Assembly: GCA_017695095.1 (NCBI GenBank)
Contig: JADILW010000003.1
Span: 1-42,751, forward strand
Reading direction: 5' to 3'
From: Candidatus Cryptobacteroides avistercoris
GTDB taxonomy: Bacteria; Bacteroidota; Bacteroidia; Bacteroidales; UBA932
Length of the DNA: 42,751 nucleotides
This document shows positions 27,672 to 37,462 of this stretch, piece after piece. Both the position numbers and the translations under genes were made by a program. The notes below the pieces were generated by a model, which was not told the origin of the DNA, ran no database searches, and saw nothing but the letters and a program-made list of their open reading frames with translations. The stretch's first letter is position 1, and each line of letters starts with the position of its first letter.

Positions 27672-29546
27672 ATGTCAGAAGTAGAAATCAAGAAAGTCGA
27701 AGAGCAGACCGCCCCGGTCGCAGCGACGGAGGAAAAGCCTGCAGTTGCCGAAGAGAAGGCTCCCGCAGCGAAGAAGTCATCAATCATCAATGCCTCAGTG
27801 AAGCCCGAGGACTTCGACTGGGATGCATTCGAGGGTGGCGAAGGCAACAGCCCCGAGGACAGGAAAGCCATCGAAGAGGCATACGACAAGACTCTCTCCA
27901 AGGTCGTGGAGAACGAAGTAGTGGAGGGAGAGGTTACCGCAGTCACCAAGCGTGAGGTGGTTGTGAACATCGGAGGAAAGAGCGAGGGAGTCATTCCCAT
28001 CTCCGAGTTCCGCTACAATCCCGACCTCAAGGTAGGCGACAAGGTTGAGGTATATGTCGAGTCCGCTGAGGACAGGAAGGGCCAGCTCGTGCTCTCACAC
28101 CGCAAAGCCCGCACCCTCAAGTCCTGGGACAGGGTGAACGAGGCTTACGAGAACGACGAGATCGTGAAGGGCTTCGTGAAGACCCGCACCAAGGGAGGCA
28201 TGATCGTGGACGTGTTCGGAATCGAGGCCTTCCTGCCCGGTTCACAGATCGACATCAAGCCCATCCGTGACTACGACCAGTTCGTAAACCAGACCATCGA
28301 CTGCAAGATTGTCAAGATAAACCAGGAGTTCCGCAACGTTGTGGTATCGCACAAGGCTCTTCTCGAGGCCGAGCAGGAGCAGAGGCGTGCCGAGCTCATC
28401 AGCAAGCTCGAGAAGGGACAGGTGCTCGAGGGCGTGGTGAAGAACATCACCCACTACGGAGTATTCGTCGATCTCGGCGGCGTAGACGGACTCATCCATA
28501 TCACCGACCTCTCATGGGGCCGCATCAACAACCCCGAGGAAGTCGTTTCACTCGACGAGAAGATCAAGGTGGTAGTGCTCGACTTCAACGAGCAGCAGAA
28601 GCGTATCGCCCTCGGTCTCAAGCAGCTCACCCCTCATCCCTGGGACAACCTCAATCCCGATCTCAAGGTCGGCGACAAGGTTAAGGGCAAGGTTATCCTG
28701 ATCGCCGACTACGGCGCATTCGTGGAGATCGAGCCCGGCGTGGAGGGACTCGTCCACGTGACCGAGATGTCATGGTCTCCCAGGCTCCACTCAGCCCAGG
28801 AGTTCCTCAAGGTAGGCGACGAGGTTGAGGCCCAGATCCTCTCCATCGACCGCGATGCCCGCAAGATCTCCCTCGGCCTGAAGCAGCTCATGCCCAACCC
28901 TTGGGAGAACATCCGCGAGAAGTATCCCGTCGGAAGCAAGCACAAGGCCGTTGTCCGCAACATCACCAACTTCGGCGTGTTCGCGGAGCTTGAGGACGGC
29001 GTGGAGGGACTCGTCCACATCAGCGACCTCAGCTGGAACAAGATCAAGCATCCTTCAGAAGTGGTGAATATCGGCGACACCGTCGACGTGCAGATTCTCG
29101 ACTTCGACGAGGCCAACCACAAGCTCAGCCTCGGAATCAAGCAGCTCACCGCCAACCCCTGGGACGAGGTTGAGGCAAAGTATCCCGTTGGCTCTGTAGT
29201 TGAGGGAACCGTGGCTTCATCTACCGACAAGGGCGCCAACATCACCCTCGACGGCAATGTGGAAGGCTTCGCGTTCACCCGTGACCTCCTCAAGGAAGAC
29301 GGCAAGCAGGCTGTGGTCGGCGAGACCCTTCCCTTCAAGGTCATCGAGCTCCGCCGCTCAACCCGCCGCATCCTCCTCTCACACCTCCGCACCTATTCAG
29401 AGGCCAAGGAGAAGGCTGCAGCCGTAGAGGCCGAGAACACCAAGAAGTCTGTGAAGAAGGTCAACGCCAGCATCGAGAAGACCACTCTCGGCGACATCGA
29501 CGCCCTCGCAGCCCTCAAGGAGAAGCTCGAGAAGGAAGCAGAATAG
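27672..29546 (+). CDS. rpsA: 30S ribosomal protein S1
   Basis: Multiple S1 repeats (GVFVDLGGVDGLIHITDLSWGRI, GAFVEIEPGVEGLVHVTEMSW, GVFAELEDGVEGLVHISDLSW). Confidence 0.97.
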   Translation: MSEVEIKKVEEQTAPVAATEEKPAVAEEKAPAAKKSSIINASVKPEDFDWDAFEGGEGNSPEDRKAIEEAYDKTLSKVVENEVVEGEVTAVTKREVVVNIGGKSEGVIPISEFRYNPDLKVGDKVEVYVESAEDRKGQLVLSHRKARTLKSWDRVNEAYENDEIVKGFVKTRTKGGMIVDVFGIEAFLPGSQIDIKPIRDYDQFVNQTIDCKIVKINQEFRNVVVSHKALLEAEQEQRRAELISKLEKGQVLEGVVKNITHYGVFVDLGGVDGLIHITDLSWGRINNPEEVVSLDEKIKVVVLDFNEQQKRIALGLKQLTPHPWDNLNPDLKVGDKVKGKVILIADYGAFVEIEPGVEGLVHVTEMSWSPRLHSAQEFLKVGDEVEAQILSIDRDARKISLGLKQLMPNPWENIREKYPVGSKHKAVVRNITNFGVFAELEDGVEGLVHISDLSWNKIKHPSEVVNIGDTVDVQILDFDEANHKLSLGIKQLTANPWDEVEAKYPVGSVVEGTVASSTDKGANITLDGNVEGFAFTRDLLKEDGKQAVVGETLPFKVIELRRSTRRILLSHLRTYSEAKEKAAAVEAENTKKSVKKVNASIEKTTLGDIDALAALKEKLEKEAE

Positions 29547-29553
29547 TTCCGAC

Positions 29554-30366
29554 ATGAACTTTACTCTCAAGATAATGGGCACGGCCTCGGCCATGCCCAT
29601 TTCTGATAGAAATCCAAGCGCCCAGGTTCTTTCAGTGCACGGGCGCTTGTTTCTTATAGACTGCGGCGAAGGCACGCAGCAGCAGCTCAGGAGGGCGCAC
29701 CTGGCGTTCCTGAAGATAGATGCCATCTTCATCACCCATATCCACGGTGACCATCTGTTCGGCATCTTCGGGCTGCTGAACTCCATGGCCATGTACGGCC
29801 GCACCGCCGACCTCCATGTCTACGGCCCGCAGGCGCTCGGCTCCGTGCTCAACTTCTACCGCTCGTTCTTCGGCGAGGGGACGGGGTTCAACATAGTGTT
29901 CCACGCCGTGAGATGCAGCGCGCCCGAGGTGGTGATGGAAAGCAGGTACGTGAGGGTGAGCGCCATCCCGCTCAGGCACAAGATCGAGTGCTACGGCTGG
30001 AGGTTCGACGAAGTCCCCACTCCGGGCAGGCCCCTGCATGAGGACGGCAGCCCCGTCCAGCCCCTGAAGTCCTACGCCTACTGCTCCGACACCGCGCCTT
30101 TCCCGGAGCTGGCGTCGTGGGTGAGGGGAGTGACCGTGCTCTACCATGAGGCCACCTACATGTCGGACATGGCCGACAAGGCCGGCGAACGCTACCATTC
30201 CACCACCGCCCAGGCGGCCGCATGCGCTGCCGAGGCAGGGGCCGGCAGGCTTCTTGTAGGCCATTATTCCTCGAGAATCACCGATTTCGACGCCTATCTC
30301 GCCGAGTGCAGGGCGGTCTTCCCGGCCACCGGACTGACGCACGACGGCGATGTCTTCGAATTTTAG
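29554..30366 (+). CDS. rnz: Ribonuclease Z
   Basis: FITHIHGDHLFGIFGLL, LFLIDCGEGTQQQL, YHEATY, HYSSR. Confidence 0.95.
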   Translation: MNFTLKIMGTASAMPISDRNPSAQVLSVHGRLFLIDCGEGTQQQLRRAHLAFLKIDAIFITHIHGDHLFGIFGLLNSMAMYGRTADLHVYGPQALGSVLNFYRSFFGEGTGFNIVFHAVRCSAPEVVMESRYVRVSAIPLRHKIECYGWRFDEVPTPGRPLHEDGSPVQPLKSYAYCSDTAPFPELASWVRGVTVLYHEATYMSDMADKAGERYHSTTAQAAACAAEAGAGRLLVGHYSSRITDFDAYLAECRAVFPATGLTHDGDVFEF

Positions 30367-30380
30367 TATATTAGCGGACG

Positions 30381-31328
30381 ATGAAACGAATAGCCTTTAT
30401 CCTTCTTGCGCTGCTGTTCTCGCTTGGAGCGACCAAGGATGTCACCCTCGAATATATCAGCCGGTATTCCGACCTCGCCGTGAGCGAGATGAAGCGCACG
30501 GGCATACCTGCCAGCATCACCCTCGCGCAGGGCATACTCGAGTCCAATTCGGGCCAGTCCAGGCTTGCGGTGAAGGGCAACAACCACTTCGGCATCAAGT
30601 GCCACAACGACTGGGACGGCAAGACCATGCGCAACGACGACGACGCGCGCCGCGAGTGCTTCCGCGTGTACCCCAGCGTCGAGGCGTCGTACCGCGACCA
30701 TTCCGACTTCCTGCGCTACCGCGACCGCTACAAGTCCCTCTTCGACCTGAAGCCCGATGACTACAAGGGCTGGGCCCGCGGACTGAAGAAGGCCGGATAT
30801 GCCACCGACCCCTCGTATGCCAACAAACTGATAGGTCTGATAGAAGAATACGAACTCCACCGCTTCGACAAGCCGGTGAAGGTGGAGCGCGAGGCCCCGC
30901 TGAAGATAGAGGCGCCCAAGATCGTGCCCCCGGAGACCGTTAAGAAAGAGTTCCGAGAATCGGTCAAGCTGAGCCTCAGCCGCAGCATCTACGAGCAGAA
31001 CGGCGTCCCCTTCGTCTACTCCGTCGACGGGGAGAGCTACCGCTCCATAGCCTCGGCCAACGGGCTCTTCCTCCGCGAGCTGCTGAGGTTCAACGACCTC
31101 GACCGCGAAGAGGAGCTGGAGCCCGGCACCATGGTCTACCTCGCCCGCAAGAAGGCGGTGGCGGCGAAGGGTGTCGACAAGTATGTGGTGGGGGCCGACG
31201 GTGAAACCCTGCGCGACATCGCCCAGCGCTTCGGAGTGAGGCTCGACGCGCTGAAGAAACTCAACCCCCTGCTCGAGGGCGTCGCCCTGGAGGAAGGTGA
31301 CACCGTCCGGCTGAGGAAAGGAGAATGA
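30381..31328 (+). CDS. Secreted glucosaminidase with LysM domains
   Basis: SITLAQGILESNSGQSRLAVKGNNHFGIKCHNDW; C-terminal LysM-like repeats. Confidence 0.9.
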   Translation: MKRIAFILLALLFSLGATKDVTLEYISRYSDLAVSEMKRTGIPASITLAQGILESNSGQSRLAVKGNNHFGIKCHNDWDGKTMRNDDDARRECFRVYPSVEASYRDHSDFLRYRDRYKSLFDLKPDDYKGWARGLKKAGYATDPSYANKLIGLIEEYELHRFDKPVKVEREAPLKIEAPKIVPPETVKKEFRESVKLSLSRSIYEQNGVPFVYSVDGESYRSIASANGLFLRELLRFNDLDREEELEPGTMVYLARKKAVAAKGVDKYVVGADGETLRDIAQRFGVRLDALKKLNPLLEGVALEEGDTVRLRKGE

Positions 31329-32359
31329 AAGCACTGAAAATCATTGCAGCAGCGGCGGTGGCCGTGGTGGCGGTGGCCGTGGCGGCTGCGGGCTGGCGCT
31401 ATCTGCGCGACAACAGGCTGCCGAACTTCACCCGGAGCGCCGAAGTCTACGTGTATCCCGGCGCAACTGCCGGCGAAGTGCTGGAACAGGTCTGCGAAGA
31501 CGCCGGGGTCCGCAGCAGGCGCAGTCTCGAGCGGGTCTTTCGCAAGAAGCAGGTGGAGCGCTACCTGACTCCCGGGCATTATACGGTGACTCCTGAGAAT
31601 TCCAGCGTCTATGTGGCCCGCATGCTCAACAACGGCTGGCAGACCCCGGTCAAGGTGACTCTGTCCGGCAATCTCAGGATAAAGGGCAACATCGCCGCCA
31701 AGATCAGCAGCCAGCTGCTCGTCGACTCCGCCTCGGTGCGCCGGGCGCTCAGCGACAACGCGCTGCTCTCCCGCTACGGCTTCGATTCAGTCAGCGTGTT
31801 CGCGCTGCTGATGCCGGCGACCTACGAGATGTACTGGACGGCGTCGGCCGAGGACTTCCTGGACAGGCAGAAGCAGGCCTACGACGCTTTCTGGACTCCG
31901 GATAATGACGCGAAGGCTGAAGCGCTTGGGCTGTCGCGGCTGGAGGTCTCGACCCTCGCATCGATAGTTGAGGCGGAGACCAACGTCGAGGAGGAGATGC
32001 CGCTGATAGCCGGAGTGTATCTCAACCGGCTCAGGATAGGGATGCTGCTCCAGGCCGACCCGACCGTGGCCTACTGCTTCGACTACAAGCTCACGCGCGT
32101 GCTCCACAAGCATCTGGAGTTCGACTCCCACTACAACACCTACAAGTATCCCGGGCTGCCTCCCGGACCGATCTGCGTGCCCTCCCGGGCCGCCCTTGAA
32201 GCCGTGCTGAATCCCGACTACGGCGGGGAGCCCGGCCGCGGCAACCTGTATTTCTGCGCCAATCCCGACTTTTCCGGCTCGCATCTCTTCGCCCGCACCC
32301 TCACCGAACACAACCGCAACGCCGCCGCGTTCAGAAGAGCCCTTGACTCCCGCCGCTGA
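31325..32359 (+). CDS. mltG: Endolytic transglycosylase MltG
   Basis: LASIVEAETNVEEEMPLIAGVYLNRL, LQADPTVAY, YNTYKYPGLPPGPICVPS; ATGA overlap with previous gene. Confidence 0.95.
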   Translation: MKALKIIAAAAVAVVAVAVAAAGWRYLRDNRLPNFTRSAEVYVYPGATAGEVLEQVCEDAGVRSRRSLERVFRKKQVERYLTPGHYTVTPENSSVYVARMLNNGWQTPVKVTLSGNLRIKGNIAAKISSQLLVDSASVRRALSDNALLSRYGFDSVSVFALLMPATYEMYWTASAEDFLDRQKQAYDAFWTPDNDAKAEALGLSRLEVSTLASIVEAETNVEEEMPLIAGVYLNRLRIGMLLQADPTVAYCFDYKLTRVLHKHLEFDSHYNTYKYPGLPPGPICVPSRAALEAVLNPDYGGEPGRGNLYFCANPDFSGSHLFARTLTEHNRNAAAFRRALDSRR

Positions 32360-32418
32360 GCGGCAGGTCGAATTAATTCGGGCATACTTGTGCTGTAACT
32401 GGCTGTCCGGTCGGATTT

Positions 32419-32561
32419 GAAATTCATTAGTACCAGGTGCAGCCGTTCTGCTGCGGCGGGTGGCTGCCCGGCGGTACTGCTGGAACCAATTTGGGTCCAG
32501 TAGTACCGGCCATCACCCCTGAAACCGCCTCTGCGCTGTCCCGCTTGGACTACTGAATTTC
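32419..32561 (+). repeat. 143-bp palindromic intergenic element, copy 1
   Basis: GAAATTCATTAGTACC...GGACTACTGAATTTC ends; central GTACTGCTGGAACCAA-T-TTGGGTCCAGTAGTAC; same length as copy 2. Confidence 0.85.
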
Positions 32562-32590
32562 TCGTTTCGCTTCATTCCAGACATCGTCGG

Positions 32591-32630
32591 CGGCTGGGTG
32601 GTATCAGACTGTGATCACAGAAACCAGCCG
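32591..32630. repeat. Nested inverted repeats
   Basis: CGGCTGG...CCAGCCG enclosing the perfect palindrome CTGTGATCACAG. Confidence 0.7.
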
Positions 32631-32665
32631 TGGCGGAGTCGACCTGCCTGATCCGAAGACAGCCA

Positions 32666-32786
32666 GCAGTACGGAATTTCCGCTGAGGAGGCTAGCCGTC
32701 CGCGGCTGTGAGCGGACGATGTCCGGAGCGGAGCGATGGGCATCGATGAAGCGGAGCGGAACCTCCGAAGCGGATTTCCGTACTGC
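32666..32786. repeat. Long imperfect inverted repeat with internal hairpin
   Basis: GCAGTACGGAATTTCCGCTgaGGAGG / CCTCCgaAGCGGATTTCCGTACTGC, containing CGTCCGC-N8-GCGGACG at 32697-32718. Confidence 0.75.
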
Positions 32787-32811
32787 GGTTACAAAGAAAA
32801 GCAGCCTGCCG

Positions 32812-32834
32812 GCAGCAGATTACAAATCTGCTGC
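32812..32834. repeat. Hairpin GCAGCAGATT-ACA-AATCTGCTGC
   Basis: Perfect 10-bp arms; tail sequence shared with 40372-40391. Confidence 0.8.
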
Positions 32835-32869
32835 AACACAGAATCCTCCACAGCTGAGTTGCGTATATT

Positions 32870-32907
32870 GAATTTCAAAATTTTTTACATATAAAATTTT
32901 GAAATTC
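32870..32907. promoter_or_regulatory. Perfect 15-bp inverted repeat upstream of higBA-like genes (candidate operator)
   Basis: GAATTTCAAAATTTT-N8-AAAATTTTGAAATTC. Confidence 0.6.
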
Positions 32908-32941
32908 GTAACAATTTTGCATCTTTGTAAAAAAGTGAGTG

Positions 32942-33241
32942 ATGAGGATAGTGTCGCACAGAAAGCTCAGAGAGTTTTATGAAAGTAATGGAAGGGAAGA
33001 TGCAAAAGTGGCGCTGGAGCGTTGGTATCAGATAGTGGATGAGGCGCAATGGGCGAATTTGTCGGACATCAAACTCGATTTCCCCTCGGCGGATTATGTT
33101 GGAAACCAGCACTATGTGTTCAACATCAAGGGCAACCGCTACAGGCTGGTCGTTGTGGTCAAATTCCGGATGGGATATGTCTTCATCAGATTTGTGGGGA
33201 CTCATGCCGAGTATGACAGGATTGATAGCGCAACAATATAA
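32942..33241 (+). CDS. HigB-like type II toxin
   Basis: MRIVSHRKLREFYE..., W-x-N-L-SDIK, VFNIKGNRYRLVVVVKF; followed by an HTH antitoxin. Confidence 0.88.
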   Translation: MRIVSHRKLREFYESNGREDAKVALERWYQIVDEAQWANLSDIKLDFPSADYVGNQHYVFNIKGNRYRLVVVVKFRMGYVFIRFVGTHAEYDRIDSATI

Positions 33242-33251
33242 AATGTTGAAA

Positions 33252-33611
33252 ATGAATGTAACGAAAGCACAATACGAGTTCGCTTTGGCAAAAATCGAGG
33301 AACTGCTGCCTTTGGTGCCGGAAGATGCTTCCCCAGATGACAAGGACGCCGTGGAACTTTCCATTCTGTCCGACGTGGTCATCGAATATGAAAAGGAGCA
33401 TTTCCCGATAGGCAAGCCGACGGTAGCCCAGCTCGTGGAACTGGCTCTGGAGGAAAAGAACATGACCCAGAAACAGCTGGCGGAGGAAATCGGAGTCAGT
33501 CCCTCCCGTATCAGCGATTATGTCAACGGAAGAGCCGAACCGACCTTGAAAATAGCCAGTTCCCTTTGCAAGGTGCTTGATATTCAGCCTTCAGCAATGC
33601 TGGGGCTGTGA
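33252..33611 (+). CDS. HigA-like antitoxin, HTH-XRE
   Basis: MTQKQLAEEIGVSPSRISDYVNGRAEPTLKIASSLCKVL; in-frame ATG also at 33243. Confidence 0.88.
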   Translation: MNVTKAQYEFALAKIEELLPLVPEDASPDDKDAVELSILSDVVIEYEKEHFPIGKPTVAQLVELALEEKNMTQKQLAEEIGVSPSRISDYVNGRAEPTLKIASSLCKVLDIQPSAMLGL

Positions 33612-33615
33612 CTCG

Positions 33616-34767
33616 TCAGCGTTTCACGGTCTTGGATGTGAGGTTGAGCTTGTAGTCGAAATGGCGGTTGCCGTGGTAGTAGAACATCTCGAGGGTGTTC
33701 GCGTCCTCGAAGCTGATGCTGTTGAGCAGGCGGTCGCGGTAGTGGTCCTCGCACTCGGGCTCCGCCCATGCCAGCACATAGTTGCCGTCAGCCTTCTGCT
33801 TCACCACGATCACCGAATAGCCGCGGATGTCGAACAGCGCGGCGGTGTAGCGGGAAGAGTTCTTCTTGTCGCGTGAGGCCTCGAACTGCTCCACGAGCGA
33901 ACTGTTTTCGGGGAGGATGTTGAAGTTCAGCTTCGTCGCCGAGCTGAGAGCGTCCGGGTTCTGCTCCAGCCACCAGTCGATGGCTGCGTCGGTCAGGTAG
34001 TCGCCGGCGGGAATCGGCTCCAGGCAGGGGTTCTCGTTTATGGCCACCATCATCAGTCTCGCCTCGGGCCTGTCGGGATTCATGATGCTGTTCTCGTTGA
34101 CGCGCCCCTCGATGCGGAAAGGCAGTCCGTCGCCGGGCCGCAGTATGTCGTGGCCCTCGAAGACCACCTCGCTGTAGGCGTCGCCGGCAGGTGACCAGGT
34201 TGCGGCCGTGTAGCTCATCTTGTCGGAATCAGCCGCCTTGGTGAGGAAGTTGAACCTGAAATACCTCTCGCCGCCGATTTCGAAGACGGCGGTGCTGTCG
34301 ACGAAGCTGCGCGCCGCGCCTTCGGAGGAGAGAGCCGCCGTCGGGCTCTCATAGGAGTCCGCGAGCGACCATCCGTCTTCGCCCATGACCGCCGTGTAGA
34401 GCTTCACGTGGCCGAGGTCGATTTCAGACGAGCAGACGCAGATTCCGTAGATCCTGTCCACGGCGTCCTTGCGGTCGGGGAAGGCCAGGAACAAGGCGCC
34501 GTCGGTCATGAATTCCGACATGACAGCCTCGGCTTCGGCGCGGCTGTAGGGGCTTATGCTCAGCAGGGTGTCCCTTCGAGCGCTGATTTCGGCTGCGTAG
34601 ACCGAAGAGGGATATTTCTTGAGGAAGCGGTCGAAGGCCTGGACGGAAGGCTTCCCGACAGCCTTGTTGTATTGTCTGGTCTCAGCCTTGGTCTGCGAGT
34701 ATGCGCCAGTCGACGCAGCAAGCAGAAGAGCCGCGCACAGCAGGGATTTCAGTATGCTGTTTATCAT
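33616..34767 (-). CDS. Secreted hypothetical protein
   Basis: Signal peptide MINSILKSLLCAALLLAASTGAYS; 4-nt overlap with upstream S9 peptidase. Confidence 0.65.
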   Translation of the reverse strand: MINSILKSLLCAALLLAASTGAYSQTKAETRQYNKAVGKPSVQAFDRFLKKYPSSVYAAEISARRDTLLSISPYSRAEAEAVMSEFMTDGALFLAFPDRKDAVDRIYGICVCSSEIDLGHVKLYTAVMGEDGWSLADSYESPTAALSSEGAARSFVDSTAVFEIGGERYFRFNFLTKAADSDKMSYTAATWSPAGDAYSEVVFEGHDILRPGDGLPFRIEGRVNENSIMNPDRPEARLMMVAINENPCLEPIPAGDYLTDAAIDWWLEQNPDALSSATKLNFNILPENSSLVEQFEASRDKKNSSRYTAALFDIRGYSVIVVKQKADGNYVLAWAEPECEDHYRDRLLNSISFEDANTLEMFYYHGNRHFDYKLNLTSKTVKR

Positions 34768-36614
34768 AGATATGTCTCAAAATAGTCGGTGATTTTCTCG
34801 TGGAGGTGTACGCGCGCGCGCCCCTCCATGTTGTGCTTCTCGCGGGGGTAGGCGAAGAAGTCCACTGGCTTCTCGGCCTCGATGCATTTCTGGATGAAAT
34901 TCAGCGAGTGCTGCCATACCACGGTGTCGTCGAGCACTCCCTGGCAGATGAGCACCCTGCCGCCGAGATTCGCGGCCTTGGGCAGCAAGGAAGTGGCCTC
35001 GAAGCCCTCCGGGTTGGTCTGAGGGGTGTCCATGTAGCGTTCGCCGTACATCACCTCGTACCATTTCCAGTCGATGACGGGGCCGCCGGCCACAGTGACC
35101 TTGAAGATGTCGGGGCGGGCGGTGGCCAGGGTCAGGGCCATGAAGCCGCCGTAGCTCCAGCCGTGGACTCCGATGCGTCCGCGGTCGATCGCGGGAATCC
35201 TGTCGAGCAGAGCGGAGAGTCCGGCGAGCTGGTCCTCGGTCTCGGCGACGCCGCACTGGCGGTTGATCGCCTTCTCGAAGGCCGCACCGCGGTTCTGGGT
35301 GCCCCGGTTGTCCTGCACGTAGACGAAATAGCCCTTCTGAGCCATCAGCATCTCCCACATGCGAATGTCGCCCAGCCATTTGTTGCTGACCATCTGGGAG
35401 TGGGGGCCGCCGTAGACGTAGACTATCAGGGGATATTTCTTCGAGGGGTCGTAGTCGCGCGGGTAGAACAGGCGGTAGTAGTTGTCGTAGCGATTGTCCG
35501 CCGAGCGCACGCTGCCCAGCTCCACGCGGCACTGCGCGTATTCGTCGAGGGGGTCGATCGCGTCGAGGATGTGGTTGATGACCTCGCCGGAGGTGTTCTT
35601 GACCACGGTGACTCCGGGCACGTTGAGGCTGCTGTAGCGGTCGATGAACTTGCTGCAGTCGGGGGCCATGTCGATTTCGTGCCAGCCGCTCTCCCAGGTC
35701 AGGCGCTCAGGTTCGCCGACGCGTCTGCCCTTGACCTGCACCCGGAAGAGGTGGTTCTCGATCGGAGAGACCTCGGCCGAGGTGTAGTAGACATATCTGC
35801 CGTCGTTCGCCACGTAGGCCACGTCGGCGCTGCAGGGGGTCACCCGGGCTATCACCCCGAGGGTGTCACAGAGGTAGAGGTTCCTGTAGCCGTCGCGGTT
35901 GTCGGTGCGGTAGAGGAAGTTCCAGCTGTCCTTGAGGAAGTAGAGCGGGTCGAGCGGCTCCACCCAGGCGTCGTTCTGCTCGCTGAGTATCGTGCGTACG
36001 AACGCGCCGTCGGAAGCCCGGTACATGTTGAGCTTCATGTGGTGCTGCGCGCGGTCGAGCACCTGCACGAACAGGTATTTCCCGTCGGGCGACCAGGTGG
36101 GGTTGGTGAGGTAGCGCTCCTCGTCGAAGTCGCTGACCTGCAGCTCGCTGACTATGGTGCCGTCGGTGCGGCAGATGCAGATGGCCAGCTTTTCGGAAGG
36201 CATGCCGGCCATGGGGTACCTGATCTCGTCGGTGCTGCCGGTGCGGGTGGTGATGTCGAAGAGGGGGAAGGTGCCCACTGCCGACTGGTCCTTGCGGTAG
36301 ACCGCCAGGAGGCTGCCGTCGGGGGAGGGTATCACCCACTTCGAGCCGCCGAACTCGTTGCGGCTCACGGTTTCACCGTAGACGATTTCGGGCGGGTTGC
36401 CCTCCGGGAGGGTCCAGTCGGGCCTGGCGGCCTTGGGTTCTTCTCTCGTGAGCTGGCTGTCGGCGTCCCACCAGAGCTTGACCCTTTCGGGGTAGACGGA
36501 GCGGGTCGACTGCCTGACGGCTTCCTCCACCGTGAGCAGCCTGGCGCCCGGATTGCCTTCGGGATGCACCGCTATCAGTCCTGCGGCGAGCATCGCAACT
36601 GCGCTCAGGGTCAT
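34764..36614 (-). CDS. S9 family (DPP-IV-like) peptidase
   Basis: VHGWSYGGFMALTLA nucleophile motif, GVLDDTV, REKHNM; N-terminal propeller-like region. Confidence 0.92.
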   Translation of the reverse strand: MTLSAVAMLAAGLIAVHPEGNPGARLLTVEEAVRQSTRSVYPERVKLWWDADSQLTREEPKAARPDWTLPEGNPPEIVYGETVSRNEFGGSKWVIPSPDGSLLAVYRKDQSAVGTFPLFDITTRTGSTDEIRYPMAGMPSEKLAICICRTDGTIVSELQVSDFDEERYLTNPTWSPDGKYLFVQVLDRAQHHMKLNMYRASDGAFVRTILSEQNDAWVEPLDPLYFLKDSWNFLYRTDNRDGYRNLYLCDTLGVIARVTPCSADVAYVANDGRYVYYTSAEVSPIENHLFRVQVKGRRVGEPERLTWESGWHEIDMAPDCSKFIDRYSSLNVPGVTVVKNTSGEVINHILDAIDPLDEYAQCRVELGSVRSADNRYDNYYRLFYPRDYDPSKKYPLIVYVYGGPHSQMVSNKWLGDIRMWEMLMAQKGYFVYVQDNRGTQNRGAAFEKAINRQCGVAETEDQLAGLSALLDRIPAIDRGRIGVHGWSYGGFMALTLATARPDIFKVTVAGGPVIDWKWYEVMYGERYMDTPQTNPEGFEATSLLPKAANLGGRVLICQGVLDDTVVWQHSLNFIQKCIEAEKPVDFFAYPREKHNMEGRARVHLHEKITDYFETYL

Positions 36615-36616
36615 CG

Positions 36617-37039
36617 CTATTCTCCTCCCGCGATTATGGGTATCTCGGTCTGGCGTTCGGCCTGGCGCACCGACACGATGTCGTCGACTATGTATCTCTG
36701 CATGCCTCTCCAGGGCAGCCAGCCGTTATATTCCTTGTAGTGGAGCTCGACCATCTTGCCGCTGCAGCGCATCAGCGAGTCGGCCACGGCCCTGTCGGTC
36801 ACCGAGAAGTTGAACTCGTTGGACTGGATGTTGCCGCCCTCCGAGAGGCTGTTGAATCCGGTCTGGATCAGACGGCCCTCGTAGGTCTTCCAGACCCATC
36901 CCTTGTACACTATCTGGTTGAGTTCGCCGGCCTTGACGCCCTCGCCGAAGACGAAGTAGAACTTGATGTAGAAGAATACCGCCGCAGCGAGCACTACAAT
37001 CGCTGCGATCCAGGTGATGACTTTTCCCTTTGTGGTCAT
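36617..37039 (-). CDS. Membrane-anchored hypothetical protein
   Basis: N-terminal TM; adjacent to the S9 peptidase start. Confidence 0.65.
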   Translation of the reverse strand: MTTKGKVITWIAAIVVLAAAVFFYIKFYFVFGEGVKAGELNQIVYKGWVWKTYEGRLIQTGFNSLSEGGNIQSNEFNFSVTDRAVADSLMRCSGKMVELHYKEYNGWLPWRGMQRYIVDDIVSVRQAERQTEIPIIAGGE

Positions 37040-37093
37040 AAGGCTAAAATATCTAAAACATACAAAGATAAAGATAATGAAAACTTAAAACAA

Positions 37094-37128
37094 AAGGAGG
37101 AGCCGGGGCTGATGTCCGGTTCCTCCTT
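37094..37128 (-). terminator. Terminator downstream of rpmE2
   Basis: AAGGAGGAGCCGG / CCGGTTCCTCCTT stem; T-rich on the - strand. Confidence 0.75.
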
Positions 37129-37149
37129 GGTGTCTCGCCTTGCAAGAAA

Positions 37150-37401
37150 CTATTTCTTGCGGGACTTGTATCTCTGATAGAACATATCAACTCGGCCGGC
37201 GGTGTCGACGATCTTCATCTTGCCGGTGTAGAAAGGGTGAGATGTGTTCGAAATCTCAAGCTTTACGAGGGGATACTCAACTCCGTCGATGGTGATGGTC
37301 TCCTTGCTGGTGGCGCAGGAGCGGGTGATGAACACGTCCTCGTTTGACATATCCTTGAAAGCTACAAGTCGGTAGGTTTCGGGATGGATTCCTTTTTTCA
37401 T
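37150..37401 (-). CDS. rpmE2: 50S ribosomal protein L31 type B
   Basis: MKKGIHPETYRLVAFKDMSNEDVFITRSCA...HPFYTGK. Confidence 0.95.
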   Translation of the reverse strand: MKKGIHPETYRLVAFKDMSNEDVFITRSCATSKETITIDGVEYPLVKLEISNTSHPFYTGKMKIVDTAGRVDMFYQRYKSRKK

Positions 37402-37462
37402 GTTTACTGGTGTTTTGAATCGGGCGCAAATATACGAATTAATTTTCGTAATTTTGCAATCT

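Noticed and set aside
32611-32871. 86-aa + strand ORF within the repeat region
   Set aside because: Made of hairpin repeat DNA; no evidence of coding constraint
34808-34823. Alternating CG run (ACGCGCGCGCGCCC), possible Z-DNA
   Set aside because: Inside the S9 peptidase coding sequence (Arg/Ala codons); expected in GC-rich genes
34800-36740. 646-aa + strand ORF opposite the S9 peptidase
   Set aside because: Shadow ORF in GC-rich DNA; the - strand frame has clear S9 catalytic motifs, while this one is low-complexity Val/Ala/His-rich
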